Assembly (NCBI GenBank): GCA_910578805.1
Contig: CAJTRS010000029.1
Location: forward strand, 1 to 25,207
DNA from: an uncultured Muribaculaceae bacterium
Lineage (GTDB): Bacteria > Bacteroidota > Bacteroidia > Bacteroidales > Muribaculaceae
Reading direction: 5' to 3'
DNA: 25,207 bases
Each line of letters begins with the position of its first letter. The stretch's first letter is position 1. Made by a program: the position numbers and the translations under genes. Below are positions 16,892-25,163 of the stretch, piece by piece. Under the pieces are notes generated by a model. That model did not search any database. It saw only the letters and a program-made list of their open reading frames with translations, and was not told the DNA's origin.

Positions 16892-16899
16892 TAATTTTG
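16892..16899 (+). promoter_or_regulatory. Predicted -7 box of HAD phosphatase gene
   Basis: TAATTTTG on the plus strand matches the consensus, with a start near 16904 and the ATG at 16915. No -33 TTG is visible. It stands back to back with the MATE operon box, 36 bases apart. Confidence 0.45.
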
Positions 16900-16914
16900 T
16901 GAAAAATATAGGAC

Positions 16915-17550
16915 ATGAAACAATACGGAGCATTATTTGATCTTGACGGGGTGCTGATTGACAGCGAAACCGCCTATACGGAATTCTGGAGTGGAATAGA
17001 CCGGATTTATCCTACCGGGATAGATGATTATGCCATATACATAAAAGGGACCACTCTTACTGAAATAATGAAGCATTACTCCGATGAGGAGGTGAAAGCC
17101 GATATATTGCGTCGTATAGATGAGTTCCAGCATTCGATGGCGTTTACATTGTTTGCCGGAGTGGAGCGTTTTCTATCGGGGCTTAAGGAGCGAGGCATTC
17201 CGTCAGCCATAGTTACAAGCAGCGATGAACGCAAAATGGAGCGGCTGTTCAGGCAACACCCGTCGTTTCGCAATTATTTCGATGTGGTTATAGACGCCTC
17301 GCAGGTTACCAGATCCAAGCCTGATCCGCAGGGATATCTGCTGGCGGCCGAAGCTATAGGCCGTGATCCTCACGATTGTTTCGTGTTTGAGGACTCATTG
17401 CAGGGTATCAAGGCCGGCAATGCGGCCGGTGCCACAGTGATAGCGCTTGCCACAACTTATCCCGAAGAGGCGCTTAAAGGAAAAGCCGCCCGTATAATAG
17501 GCGGCTTTGAGGGGTTCACTATAGACGATATGCTGTCGTTAAAGTGTTGA
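16915..17550 (+). CDS. HAD superfamily phosphatase / beta-phosphoglucomutase-like
   Basis: This 211-residue cytoplasmic enzyme has all four HAD motifs: D9 and D11 in FDLDGVLIDSE (nucleophile and acid/base), T101/S102 in VTSSDERK, K135 in RSKPDPQGY, and E159/D160 in FEDSLQGI. The helical cap between residues about 17 and 85 and the DGVLIDSE variant of motif I place it with the beta-phosphoglucomutase and small sugar-phosphate phosphatase group. Substrate is not predictable; both phosphomutase and phosphatase readings are open. It converges on nadC with a 12-base gap, and its last 70 bases contain a hairpin that may terminate nadC. Confidence 0.85.
   Translation: MKQYGALFDLDGVLIDSETAYTEFWSGIDRIYPTGIDDYAIYIKGTTLTEIMKHYSDEEVKADILRRIDEFQHSMAFTLFAGVERFLSGLKERGIPSAIVTSSDERKMERLFRQHPSFRNYFDVVIDASQVTRSKPDPQGYLLAAEAIGRDPHDCFVFEDSLQGIKAGNAAGATVIALATTYPEEALKGKAARIIGGFEGFTIDDMLSLKC
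17474..17508 (-). terminator. Possible nadC terminator inside the HAD gene
   Basis: AAAGCCGCC (17482-17490) and GGCGGCTTT (17500-17508) form a perfect 9-bp stem with a 9-base loop. On the minus strand the stem runs into TTTTCCTTTAA, and it lies 55-81 bases past the nadC stop, within the coding end of the convergent HAD gene. The plus-strand tail (TTTGAGG) is weaker. Confidence 0.55.
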
Positions 17551-17562
17551 CATTTGTTAATG

Positions 17563-18408
17563 TCAGCAGGCTTTGAAGCTCATGTCGAGTCCTTTGACGG
17601 AGTGGGTGAGCGCACCCACCGATATGAAATCCACTCCGCATTCTCCATAGGAGCGCAGGGTCTCAAGTGTTATACCGCCTGACGATTCCACTTCTGCGGC
17701 TCCGTTTATTTGCTTTACAGCCTCACGGGTGCGTTCGGGGGTGAAGTTGTCGAGCATTATGCGGTCAACGCCGGCTTCGAGAGCCTGTCTGATCTCATCG
17801 GTGTTTCGTACTTCCAGTTCTATCTTCAGGTCGCGTCCTGTCTCCTTGCAATATTTTTTTGCGGCAGCGACTGCCTGAGGAATACCGCCGGCGAAGTCCA
17901 CGTGGTTGTCTTTTATGAGTATCATGTCAAAAAGGCCTATGCGGTGATTGCAGCCACCTCCTATTTTCACGGCTTCTTTCTCTAACATGCGCATGCCCGG
18001 AGTGGTCTTGCGGGTATCGAGTACCTTTGTCTTGAGTCCTTCAAGTTCTTTCTGGTAGCGGGCAGTGGTGGTGGCTATGCCGCTCATGCGCTGCATAATG
18101 TTGAGCATTACGCGTTCGGTCTGCAGCAGCGAGCGCACGGGTCCCTCTACCACGAAAGCGATGTCACCTGGTTTTACGTGGGCGCCGTCGTTGATATATA
18201 CGGTCATCTTTAGCTGAGGATCGAATTTCTGGAAAACCTTGCGGGCTATTTCCACTCCGGCCAATATTCCCTCCTCTTTTACAAGAAGGTGCTGTCGTCC
18301 GGTCTCGTCGGCGGGTATGGTGGATAATGTGGTGTGGTCACCATCGCCCACATCTTCGGCAAATGCCAGTGTCAGCAGGTCGTCAATAAGCTCATCTTTC
18401 GATTTCAT
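17563..18408 (-). CDS. nadC: Nicotinate-nucleotide pyrophosphorylase (carboxylating)
   Basis: This cytoplasmic enzyme converts quinolinate and PRPP to nicotinate mononucleotide, CO2 and pyrophosphate in NAD synthesis. With the start MKSKDELIDDLL it is 281 residues, the family's usual length. Signature segments are LQTERVMLNIMQRMSG (95-110), DTRKTTPGMR (131-140), GGGCNHRIGLFDM (150-162) and IKDNH (165-169), and the C-terminal barrel region VESSGGITLETL. A longer in-frame reading reaches 18636, but those 76 residues are antisense to rlmH and lie upstream of the nadC promoter, so they are rejected. nadA and nadB are not in the window. Confidence 0.95.
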   Translation of the reverse strand: MKSKDELIDDLLTLAFAEDVGDGDHTTLSTIPADETGRQHLLVKEEGILAGVEIARKVFQKFDPQLKMTVYINDGAHVKPGDIAFVVEGPVRSLLQTERVMLNIMQRMSGIATTTARYQKELEGLKTKVLDTRKTTPGMRMLEKEAVKIGGGCNHRIGLFDMILIKDNHVDFAGGIPQAVAAAKKYCKETGRDLKIELEVRNTDEIRQALEAGVDRIMLDNFTPERTREAVKQINGAAEVESSGGITLETLRSYGECGVDFISVGALTHSVKGLDMSFKAC

Positions 18409-18428
18409 AATTTTGATGCGATTTTGAT

Positions 18429-18436
18429 TATCTTTG
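18429..18436 (+). promoter_or_regulatory. Predicted -7 box of rlmH
   Basis: TATCTTTG is a perfect TAnnTTTG with a start near 18441 and a leader of about 40 bases before rlmH. No TTG -33 box lies at 19-21 bases. It faces the nadC box across 2 bases. Confidence 0.5.
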
Positions 18437-18438
18437 TA

Positions 18439-18469
18439 CAAAAGTAATAATTTGAGTCTAACGCAGCAA
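18439..18469 (-). promoter_or_regulatory. Promoter of nadC
   Basis: On the minus strand TTG (18467-18469), a 20-base spacer and TACTTTTG (18439-18446) fit the consensus well. Transcription would begin near 18434, about 26 bases before the nadC start, which decides that start over the longer reading. Confidence 0.65.
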
Positions 18470-18480
18470 GAATACAGGAT

Positions 18481-18954
18481 ATGAAAATCGTAATGCTCAC
18501 CATAGGGAAGACCCGGTCGGATATTATGGCCGAGGGGATCGGAATGTATATAGACAGAATCAATCATTATATGCCTGTGGAGATACGCGAACTTCCGGAC
18601 GTAAAGACCACCAAGGCTCTGACGGAAGCGCGTCAAAAGGAGCTTGAAGGGCAGATGATTATTGATTTTCTTATGCCTGGCGATGCCATGATATTGCTCG
18701 ACGAACGCGGCCGCGAACTGACTTCGAGGGAATTCTCGACATTCATTTCCAAGCGTATGGCATCGGGGTTGAAGCGCCTTGTGATGGTGATCGGTGGACC
18801 ATATGGATTTTCTCCTGCTGTGTATGAACGGGCCGACGGCAAGGTGTCGTTGTCACGAATGACTTTTCCGCATGAGATGGCACGACTTATCCTTTCCGAA
18901 CAGATATACCGGGCCATGACCATATTGCGTGGAGAGCCGTATCATCACGATTGA
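18481..18954 (+). CDS. rlmH: 23S rRNA (pseudouridine-1915-N3) methyltransferase
   Basis: This 157-residue SPOUT-class enzyme methylates pseudouridine 1915 in helix 69 of 23S rRNA on assembled 70S ribosomes. The length matches RlmH (about 155). Visible motifs are LLDERGRELTSREFSTFI (72-89), the SAM-binding knot VIGGPYGFS (103-111), SLSRMTFPHEMARLIL (123-138) and the C-terminal YRAMTILRGEPYHHD with the conserved YHH. The start codon is preceded by AGGAT. It diverges from nadC and converges on hemW with 9 bases between stop codons. Confidence 0.96.
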   Translation: MKIVMLTIGKTRSDIMAEGIGMYIDRINHYMPVEIRELPDVKTTKALTEARQKELEGQMIIDFLMPGDAMILLDERGRELTSREFSTFISKRMASGLKRLVMVIGGPYGFSPAVYERADGKVSLSRMTFPHEMARLILSEQIYRAMTILRGEPYHHD

Positions 18955-18967
18955 CGGCTGCTTTTAA
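18935..18967 (+). terminator. Possible rlmH terminator spanning its stop codon
   Basis: AGCCGT (18935-18940) and ACGGCT (18954-18959) form a 6-bp stem with a 13-base loop, followed by GCTTTTAA. The right arm begins at the last base of the rlmH stop, and the T tract overlaps the hemW stop. The stem is short, so the call is weak. Confidence 0.35.
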
Positions 18968-20073
18968 TCCTCTCCGGCAAACAGTTCCACCAGTATGCTG
19001 TCCGATATGAGCCAATGGTGCGGAGCTATTGACAGACTGCCGTTGTCAAGCAGCATAGACCCTGATTCAATGTAGGGTAACGCCGATTTCAAAAGCAGGT
19101 TTTTGCGCGTGGGTCCGAACCGTTGCTCCATGTCGGTAAGGTCAATACCCTCTTTGGTGCGCAGTCTTACAAGAAGATATTCGTTGAATGTTTCGTGAGG
19201 GGCAGTGTGTTCTGTTATAAAAGAGTGTTCGGGTGTTGACAGATAAACTTTAAGGTCAGCGGGATTGTAGCGCCTTATATTTCCGTCGAAACTGTGGGCG
19301 CCTGCTCCTAAACCGAGATAAGGCGTGAAGTTCCAGTAGGAGGAGTTGTGCTGTGACCGGTAACCTTCCAATGCAAAATTGGATATTTCGTAATGTTGGT
19401 AACTCTCATTGTCGAGCCGGTGGCAAAGATGATTGTACATGGCTTCCGACAATTCCTGCGGCGTTTCCTTGATCTTACCGGCCAGAAACATTGCATAGAG
19501 CCGGGTGCCGGGTTCTAACATGAGTGAATAGGCCGAGATATGTTGCGGGTGCATGGCTATGATGCGGTCGAGTGTGTATGACCAGCTGCGTAGTGTCTGT
19601 TCAGGAAGTCCGAATATCAGATCGAGCGACAGGTTTACGATGCCGGCATTCTTCAGATGCTCTACGGCTTCAATAGCCCTGGTGGCCGTGTGCCTGCGTG
19701 ATATGGCGGCCAGTTCATTGTCACACAGGCTCTGTATGCCCATACTTACTCTGTTTATCGGACTGTCCGACAGGAATCTTGCGAAATCGCGGTCAATATG
19801 TTCGGGATTGACCTCTATGGTAAACTCCTGTGGCGACAGATCGGAAAGCATCGCAAACAGACGCTCGAGACGATGCCTCCCGAGCATCGAAGGTGTCCCG
19901 CCACCGAGGTATATGGTCTCTATCCGAGAGGTTATTTCATGCCGCCGCGCACGGTATTCGCGCATGAGTGCCTCCATATACTCGTCGGCATGTGTGGTGT
20001 GTGGGAGCGAGTAGAAGTCGCAGTATGCGCATTTGCTTTCGCAGAATGGTATGTGGATATATAGTCCTGCCAT
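18964..20073 (-). CDS. hemW: Radical SAM haem chaperone HemW
   Basis: This 369-residue radical SAM protein is of the HemW family (once annotated as oxygen-independent coproporphyrinogen oxidase-like), believed to bind and deliver haem. The N-terminus carries the [4Fe-4S] cluster motif C11-x3-C15-x2-C18 in HIPFCESKCAYCDFYS with the family-typical CDF, and the SAM-binding YLGGGTPSML at 55-64. NVSMGIQSLCD-type and DLIFGLPEQT segments follow, and a C-terminal HemN-like domain (YLGLGAGAHSF). It lacks the longer N-terminus of true HemN. Last gene of the metF-holB-nuclease operon, 8 bases after the nuclease. Confidence 0.93.
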   Translation of the reverse strand: MAGLYIHIPFCESKCAYCDFYSLPHTTHADEYMEALMREYRARRHEITSRIETIYLGGGTPSMLGRHRLERLFAMLSDLSPQEFTIEVNPEHIDRDFARFLSDSPINRVSMGIQSLCDNELAAISRRHTATRAIEAVEHLKNAGIVNLSLDLIFGLPEQTLRSWSYTLDRIIAMHPQHISAYSLMLEPGTRLYAMFLAGKIKETPQELSEAMYNHLCHRLDNESYQHYEISNFALEGYRSQHNSSYWNFTPYLGLGAGAHSFDGNIRRYNPADLKVYLSTPEHSFITEHTAPHETFNEYLLVRLRTKEGIDLTDMEQRFGPTRKNLLLKSALPYIESGSMLLDNGSLSIAPHHWLISDSILVELFAGED

Positions 20074-20081
20074 TTCGTAGA

Positions 20082-23015
20082 TTATGATTCCGAGGTGTCC
20101 TCCTCGTTACAGATTGACTTGAACTTGCAGAAAGTACAGGCCTTTGCGCTGCCGCTTTGTGTGAACGGTGTTTCAGGATCGAATATCTCGGCTATCTTGT
20201 CTCTGAACAGAGACATGAACTCATCTTCAAAGTCGTGATAGTCATTTATCGGCTGCCGGTTGACTTTAAGCGGTTCTATCCCTTTGGGAGCGATGGACCG
20301 TAATCTGTACACCAACGGTTTTATCGGCTCATCGTCGCCGCTGAAATTGTGATAAACCTGACAATACAGCAGAAGCTGTAGTATGGCTTTTGCTCTATTG
20401 TCATATCCGGTTCGGAACAGATGCTCCATTGAGGGTGAGGTGATATGGTCTCCACCGGTCTTATAGTCGATGAATCTCATGCTGCCTCCGGCTATGTCTA
20501 TGCGGTCAACTATCTGCCTGATGTTTATGTTCAGTTCGGGTGTGATGCTTAGTTGTGCGGACATTTCGGTCTCGCTGCCCACATATATGATGGGGCACTC
20601 TCTGATGTCGGCGCGTATCACGGCAAGCATCGATTCTTTAAGCACTTTGCCGAGCACAAGGCTTTCACCCACAAGGGGTTCATGGCATCTGTCATCTGGA
20701 AGCCGGTGGTAATGACGGTTTATCGCTTCCACAATGAGTTTCTCCACTGTGGTATTGTTTTTTCGGACAAATGGCTCGAGCATGGAGGCCGTAATTTCAG
20801 GCCGTGCTTCGGGGTCGCCATGTTTGAACGAGTCGTAAAACCGTTGGGCCACATCGTGGAATATGGTGCCGTAGGTGCTGGCGTCCATATAGTCGGTGAT
20901 GTCATCGGGCACATTGTACCGCTCCACGTGTTGCAGATAGAAACACAACGGGCAGTTTATGTATGTATTGATGCTGCTTGCCGAAAGATTGCGTCCGCCG
21001 GTTCGCGTAAATTCCTCCAGCAGGCTCATTATGCGTGAGTCTTTTTTCACGCTCACATTTTTGTTCTGGAATATGCGCTGCGGATATAGCATGTTGCGGT
21101 GCACCACGTCACGGTTGCCGAACATGTAGAGCATCTGTGCCGGATATCTGGATATTCCGCTGTTTCTGCTTCCTCCCACACGGCGGGAGTCGTAGATGAG
21201 AGTGGCGTTTTGTGCCCGCGACATAAGGCGGTAGAAATAGTAGGCAAATATGCTCTCCTGATAGTCAATGGTGGCCATGCCGTAATCCTTGCGCAGTGCA
21301 TCGGGTATGAATGACCGGGTGTAGTGTTTACGTGGAAACACGCGTTCATTCATGGATAGCATTATCACATTGTCGAAATCAAGGGCGCGTGTCTCGAGCA
21401 CACCCATTATCTGAAGTCCTTTGAGCGGTTCGCCCGAGAAGTTTACCGAATCGGAGTTTACGGCTCTCTCGATGAGTCTGAAAAAAGAATTGCCGTTCAT
21501 GTTGACTCCGAATTCAACGGCCGCATCATATAGCTTGTCCACGGCCTGCATGTATGCTTCTATGAAGCACCGCTGCATCTTGTCCGATTCCTTTATGCCG
21601 TCAAGCATAAAACGGCACAGCGCTCTGATATATTCCGCTACGCAGCCTATATCCTCGATGTCGCTTATCGGTGCGAACACCGGTGTCAGTTCCGGTGCCG
21701 TCTCCACAATCAGGCTTGCCGGAATATTGAACATGCGCTGCCGGAGTATGATGTCGGTCAGGCGGCTGACGTTTTCGGGTGCCGCGTTTTTTATTCCGGG
21801 AGTGGTCAGAAGAGACTCCACGTCCTCGTAAAAGTATGATATCTCTCCGTCGGCCGACCGTCGGTGGCTGCGTAGCTGCAGGCTTGTGATGGTGTTTATG
21901 ACCGATGCCACAGGTGTGTATCTAATAGGGAACCCCATGGTCACGTTTATGGCTTTTATGCCTTCGGGCACTGAATGGATCATGGGAATGAAGAGGGATT
22001 CGTCGGGCAGCACCACAGCCGTATTTATGGCATTTGAGGCATCGTGTATGCTTCCGTTCTCGAGCCATTCGGATATCTGGCGACCGGCTACTTTAGTTTG
22101 GCCTATCTGTGAGGCCACTGCCAGAATCTCGGTGTGGGGGATATGATCGCACGATGCATCGCCAAGGGGGTACAACGACGGATAGTCACGCATGTTGCGG
22201 CTTATGAAGCGTCCCGGACGGTTGTGTGGCATTTTGGCCATAGGAGAGTCGAAGTCCCAATAGAAGTCGGCGCGCCGACGCATCTGCAACCGTGAGAATA
22301 TCTTATGTTCGGCAGTGGTCAGTACATTGAACCCTACGAATATGCACCGGTCGTAAGGTATATCGGCATCTTTGTCGGAGGCAAGCGATTCGGCTGCATG
22401 GCGGTAGAGCATACCCTGGGTGGCTAGACCTTTTTCACGCAACCGCTCCGTATAGGATTCATAGAGTGGCAAAAGTACTTGCCACAGTTTCACAAACTTG
22501 CTTTTTGCGGCCGGGCGGTCGGCATATTCGATATGGTTCCACAGGTGTTCGGGATCATTAAGCGGTAGCTGAATGCCCCAAAATCGTTTTATGACGCTGA
22601 TCTGTTTTTCAGTCAGGTAGTTCGACGATATTTCCCGGAGTCTCTTTATGTTGATGAATATTGATTTGGGATCGACAAGGTATCGGTCAACATCGTTGAA
22701 ATCGTTGATAAGCATATCGCCCCAGAATACAAACCGGTTGAAATCAACCTCCACATCGGGTTGCTTGCGATATTCGTCGTAGAGAGTGAAGAGCTGCTCA
22801 TAGCGGTTGGCCTCTGTCAGCGGGGAAAGGTCGGAGACGAATTCACTGATGGTGGTTATGGCCGGCATCATGGTTCCGCGGGTGACGCATTTTTCAAGGT
22901 AATGCCTGAAAAATGCGGCGCTGCGCTTGTTGGGGAACACGAAGCAGTACCTGTAAAGATTGTCGGACTCACGGGTGGCATACGCATGTGCCACCTGACT
23001 GAGAAACGGTGTCAT
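20082..23015 (-). CDS. AddB-like PD-(D/E)XK nuclease with Fe-S cluster motif, no P-loop seen
   Basis: This 977-residue protein looks like the AddB/RecC-side subunit of a helicase-nuclease that processes DNA double-strand ends. The C-terminal RecB-type nuclease is visible: H720 in TIFHDVAQRF, D837/D840 in IVDRIDIAGG, and D850-x-K852 in FIDYKTGG. Cysteines C688 or C691 (INCPLCFYLQ) with C960, C963 and C969 (CTFCKFKSIC) repeat the C ... C-x2-C-x5-C iron-sulphur pattern of AddB. The N-terminus (CFVFPNKRSAAFFRHYLEK) stands where AddB has its Walker A, but I find no GxxGxGK[ST] anywhere, so the helicase half is probably not an active ATPase. The start overlaps the holB stop by 4 bases (ATGA). No AddA-like helicase gene is in the window. 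Confidence 0.88.
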   Translation of the reverse strand: MTPFLSQVAHAYATRESDNLYRYCFVFPNKRSAAFFRHYLEKCVTRGTMMPAITTISEFVSDLSPLTEANRYEQLFTLYDEYRKQPDVEVDFNRFVFWGDMLINDFNDVDRYLVDPKSIFINIKRLREISSNYLTEKQISVIKRFWGIQLPLNDPEHLWNHIEYADRPAAKSKFVKLWQVLLPLYESYTERLREKGLATQGMLYRHAAESLASDKDADIPYDRCIFVGFNVLTTAEHKIFSRLQMRRRADFYWDFDSPMAKMPHNRPGRFISRNMRDYPSLYPLGDASCDHIPHTEILAVASQIGQTKVAGRQISEWLENGSIHDASNAINTAVVLPDESLFIPMIHSVPEGIKAINVTMGFPIRYTPVASVINTITSLQLRSHRRSADGEISYFYEDVESLLTTPGIKNAAPENVSRLTDIILRQRMFNIPASLIVETAPELTPVFAPISDIEDIGCVAEYIRALCRFMLDGIKESDKMQRCFIEAYMQAVDKLYDAAVEFGVNMNGNSFFRLIERAVNSDSVNFSGEPLKGLQIMGVLETRALDFDNVIMLSMNERVFPRKHYTRSFIPDALRKDYGMATIDYQESIFAYYFYRLMSRAQNATLIYDSRRVGGSRNSGISRYPAQMLYMFGNRDVVHRNMLYPQRIFQNKNVSVKKDSRIMSLLEEFTRTGGRNLSASSINTYINCPLCFYLQHVERYNVPDDITDYMDASTYGTIFHDVAQRFYDSFKHGDPEARPEITASMLEPFVRKNNTTVEKLIVEAINRHYHRLPDDRCHEPLVGESLVLGKVLKESMLAVIRADIRECPIIYVGSETEMSAQLSITPELNINIRQIVDRIDIAGGSMRFIDYKTGGDHITSPSMEHLFRTGYDNRAKAILQLLLYCQVYHNFSGDDEPIKPLVYRLRSIAPKGIEPLKVNRQPINDYHDFEDEFMSLFRDKIAEIFDPETPFTQSGSAKACTFCKFKSICNEEDTSES

Positions 23016-24139
23016 TTCAGAAGCATTATTACTTTTACCGCCACATCGAGGTTGATTATCTTGCCGTTGCCATTGGCTGCTATGTCATTGCGGGCATTGT
23101 TGAATGTAAGCATAAGCCGTTCCACATTGTTTTCATTGATGTAAGGGGAGAACTTTGAGCTGAATGCCGATTCCGATGCGTTGAGATAGGATATCTGCGG
23201 AACATTGAAGTTAAGGACGAAGTTTTCCCTTATGAGCCGCATGGTGTAGTCATAGAAACGTGTCTGATGTTCGCGGCCGAGGTCGGCAAGCGAGTTGGCC
23301 CAGAACCGCAGGTCCTTTATTTTGCGTTGATATGCAAGCCTCATAAGCTGTATGAACAATTCGAGATATTTTTCAGATTCTCCCGAAAATTCATAATGGT
23401 TTTCGGCGGCGAGCATGGAGCCTTCGGCTATATGGGCTATAGCCATTGCGTCGTCGGCGTTAAGGTCATGTTCGCGCATCAGGTTTTCGGCTATTATATC
23501 GTCGGGCAGACGTTTTAGCTCTATCCGTTGCACGCGTGAGTATATGGTGGGAAGTATGCCCTTGGAGTTATTGCTTACCATTATGAACAGGGTGTTCTCA
23601 AACGGCTCTTCTATGAGTTTCAGCAGTTTGTTGGCTGCTTCCTCGTTCATGCGCTCCGGTAGCCACCATATCACTATCTTATATTTGGATATATGGGAGG
23701 TGAACGCTAATTTGTGCAGCAGCGCGGCACTTTCTGTCACGTATGTGACCGGCTGTGAATTCTTTTTAGGGAAAGTGGCAGCCCAGGCATTTAGATCCAT
23801 GTATATGCGACCTTTGAAATATTCGGTCCATTGTTTGGCGAAATCATCTGACGTGGGAGGTGTGTTCATACCTTCGAGTTTCACCACGGGATATACATAG
23901 CTGACATCTATATGGTTGAGCGACTGGTGCAAACGGCAAGACCGGCATTCGCCGCAGGCATCGCCGTCGGGATCGGGATTCGAGCAGTGGATATATTGTG
24001 CAAAAGCCCTGGCAAGAGCGAACTTGCCTATTCCTTCAGGCCCTTCGAGCAGTATGGCGTGTGGAATCTGTCCGGTAGCCACCATCTGCCTCATGCGGCG
24101 TTTGGCATTGTCGTGTGATGGTATGTCGCTGAATTTCAT
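23012..24139 (-). CDS. holB: DNA polymerase III delta-prime subunit
   Basis: This 375-residue AAA+ protein is part of the clamp loader that places the sliding clamp on DNA. It has a Walker A GPEGIGKFALA at 33-43, a zinc-binding group C52, C62, C65 and C68 (CGECRSC) and a sensor region SNNSKGILPTIYSRVQRIEL. The SRC motif of active clamp-loader subunits reads SRV here, and the P-loop is still formally present. The length is slightly above that of E. coli HolB (334). It follows metF by 32 bases, and its ATGA stop/start overlaps the nuclease gene. DnaX is an alternative, but the protein is too short and lacks a dimerising C-terminus. Confidence 0.93.
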   Translation of the reverse strand: MKFSDIPSHDNAKRRMRQMVATGQIPHAILLEGPEGIGKFALARAFAQYIHCSNPDPDGDACGECRSCRLHQSLNHIDVSYVYPVVKLEGMNTPPTSDDFAKQWTEYFKGRIYMDLNAWAATFPKKNSQPVTYVTESAALLHKLAFTSHISKYKIVIWWLPERMNEEAANKLLKLIEEPFENTLFIMVSNNSKGILPTIYSRVQRIELKRLPDDIIAENLMREHDLNADDAMAIAHIAEGSMLAAENHYEFSGESEKYLELFIQLMRLAYQRKIKDLRFWANSLADLGREHQTRFYDYTMRLIRENFVLNFNVPQISYLNASESAFSSKFSPYINENNVERLMLTFNNARNDIAANGNGKIINLDVAVKVIMLLK

Positions 24140-24171
24140 ATCAGGGAATCGGTCGTGTCTCGTTTTGGGGA

Positions 24172-25128
24172 TTAAAGGACATTGTGGAGTATTTTTTCCA
24201 CACTTGCCGTGGCGTTAAGGGAGTATATGTGTATTGATTTCACATCATGGTCATACAGGTCGGCCATCTGTGCCGAGCACCATTCCACTCCCACTGCCTT
24301 AGCCTCGTCATCGTTTCTGCATTCCATGAGCCGGCGTGCGAGAGCGGTGGGCAGGTCCACATGGAATACCTTCGGCAACACGGTCATCTGCGACAGCGAC
24401 ACTATCGGTTTCACTCCGGGTATTATAGGAACATTAATGCCGGCCTTACGGCATCGGTCAACAAAGTCATAGAACTTGCCGTTGTCAAAGAACAGTTGCG
24501 TCACTATATACGATGCCCCGTTATCCACTTTGTGTTTTAACCATGATATGTCTATGTCCATGTTCGGGGCTTCATCATGCTTTTCAGGATAGCCGGCCAC
24601 GCCGTAGGAAAACCGGGAACTGTTGGCTATGTCCATTGATGTACCGTCGATGAAAAGTCCGCGGTTGAAGTCGTTGATCTGCAACTGGAGTTCCGAGGCA
24701 TGGGCGTGTCCTCCCTCGTTGGGCATGAAGCGCGAATCGTGCTTGGCTTTGTCTCCTCGCAGTACGAGCAGATTGTCTATGCCGAGAAAATTCAGGTCTA
24801 TAAGGGCATATTCTGTCTCGATTTTGGAGTATCCGCTACATATTATATGTGGCACTGCGGGTATGTTGTATCGCTGCTGCAAGGCTGCCGCTACGGCTAC
24901 TGTGCCCGGACGGGAACGTTCACTCACACGCTGGTACATGCCGTCGGGAGTGGATTTGAACACTAATTCGCTGCGGTGTGTGGTGATGTTGATATATGAT
25001 GGGCCGTAAGGGATCAGGCGGTCTATCTGGCTGAAAAGACGGTTAATGCCTCGTCCTTTAAGAGGTGGTAGCACTTCAATGGAAAACCCCTTGCCTTGAT
25101 GTGACTGTATTATCTCGGGTATGTTCAT
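24172..25128 (-). CDS. metF: 5,10-methylenetetrahydrofolate reductase
   Basis: This 318-residue flavoenzyme reduces methylene-THF to methyl-THF, the methyl donor for methionine synthesis. The chosen start is MNIPEIIQSHQG; residues ahead of it (from 25158) would fall inside the predicted promoter. Catalytic Glu18 is in FSIEVLPP, a TH(R)S substrate segment lies at 50-53, D126 is in LVLRGDKAKHD, and QLFFDNGKFYDFVDRCRKAG and GVKPIVSLSQ follow in the family's order. The length matches bacterial MetF (about 300). It is the first gene of the operon with holB, the nuclease and hemW; no S-box or cobalamin riboswitch is evident in the short leader. Confidence 0.95.
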   Translation of the reverse strand: MNIPEIIQSHQGKGFSIEVLPPLKGRGINRLFSQIDRLIPYGPSYINITTHRSELVFKSTPDGMYQRVSERSRPGTVAVAAALQQRYNIPAVPHIICSGYSKIETEYALIDLNFLGIDNLLVLRGDKAKHDSRFMPNEGGHAHASELQLQINDFNRGLFIDGTSMDIANSSRFSYGVAGYPEKHDEAPNMDIDISWLKHKVDNGASYIVTQLFFDNGKFYDFVDRCRKAGINVPIIPGVKPIVSLSQMTVLPKVFHVDLPTALARRLMECRNDDEAKAVGVEWCSAQMADLYDHDVKSIHIYSLNATASVEKILHNVL

Positions 25129-25155
25129 GATTCCGAAAGTAATTTTGATAATGTA

Positions 25156-25163
25156 CAAATATA
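25156..25163 (-). promoter_or_regulatory. Predicted -7 box of metF operon
   Basis: TATATTTG on the minus strand matches TAnnTTTG; transcription would begin near 25151, about 23 bases before the metF start at 25128. No TTG -33 box is found at 19-21 bases. Confidence 0.5.

Noticed and set aside
18409..18636. N-terminal extension of nadC by 76 residues
   Set aside because: It is antisense to rlmH, lies upstream of a good nadC promoter and has no resemblance to the family; the start at 18408 gives the usual length.
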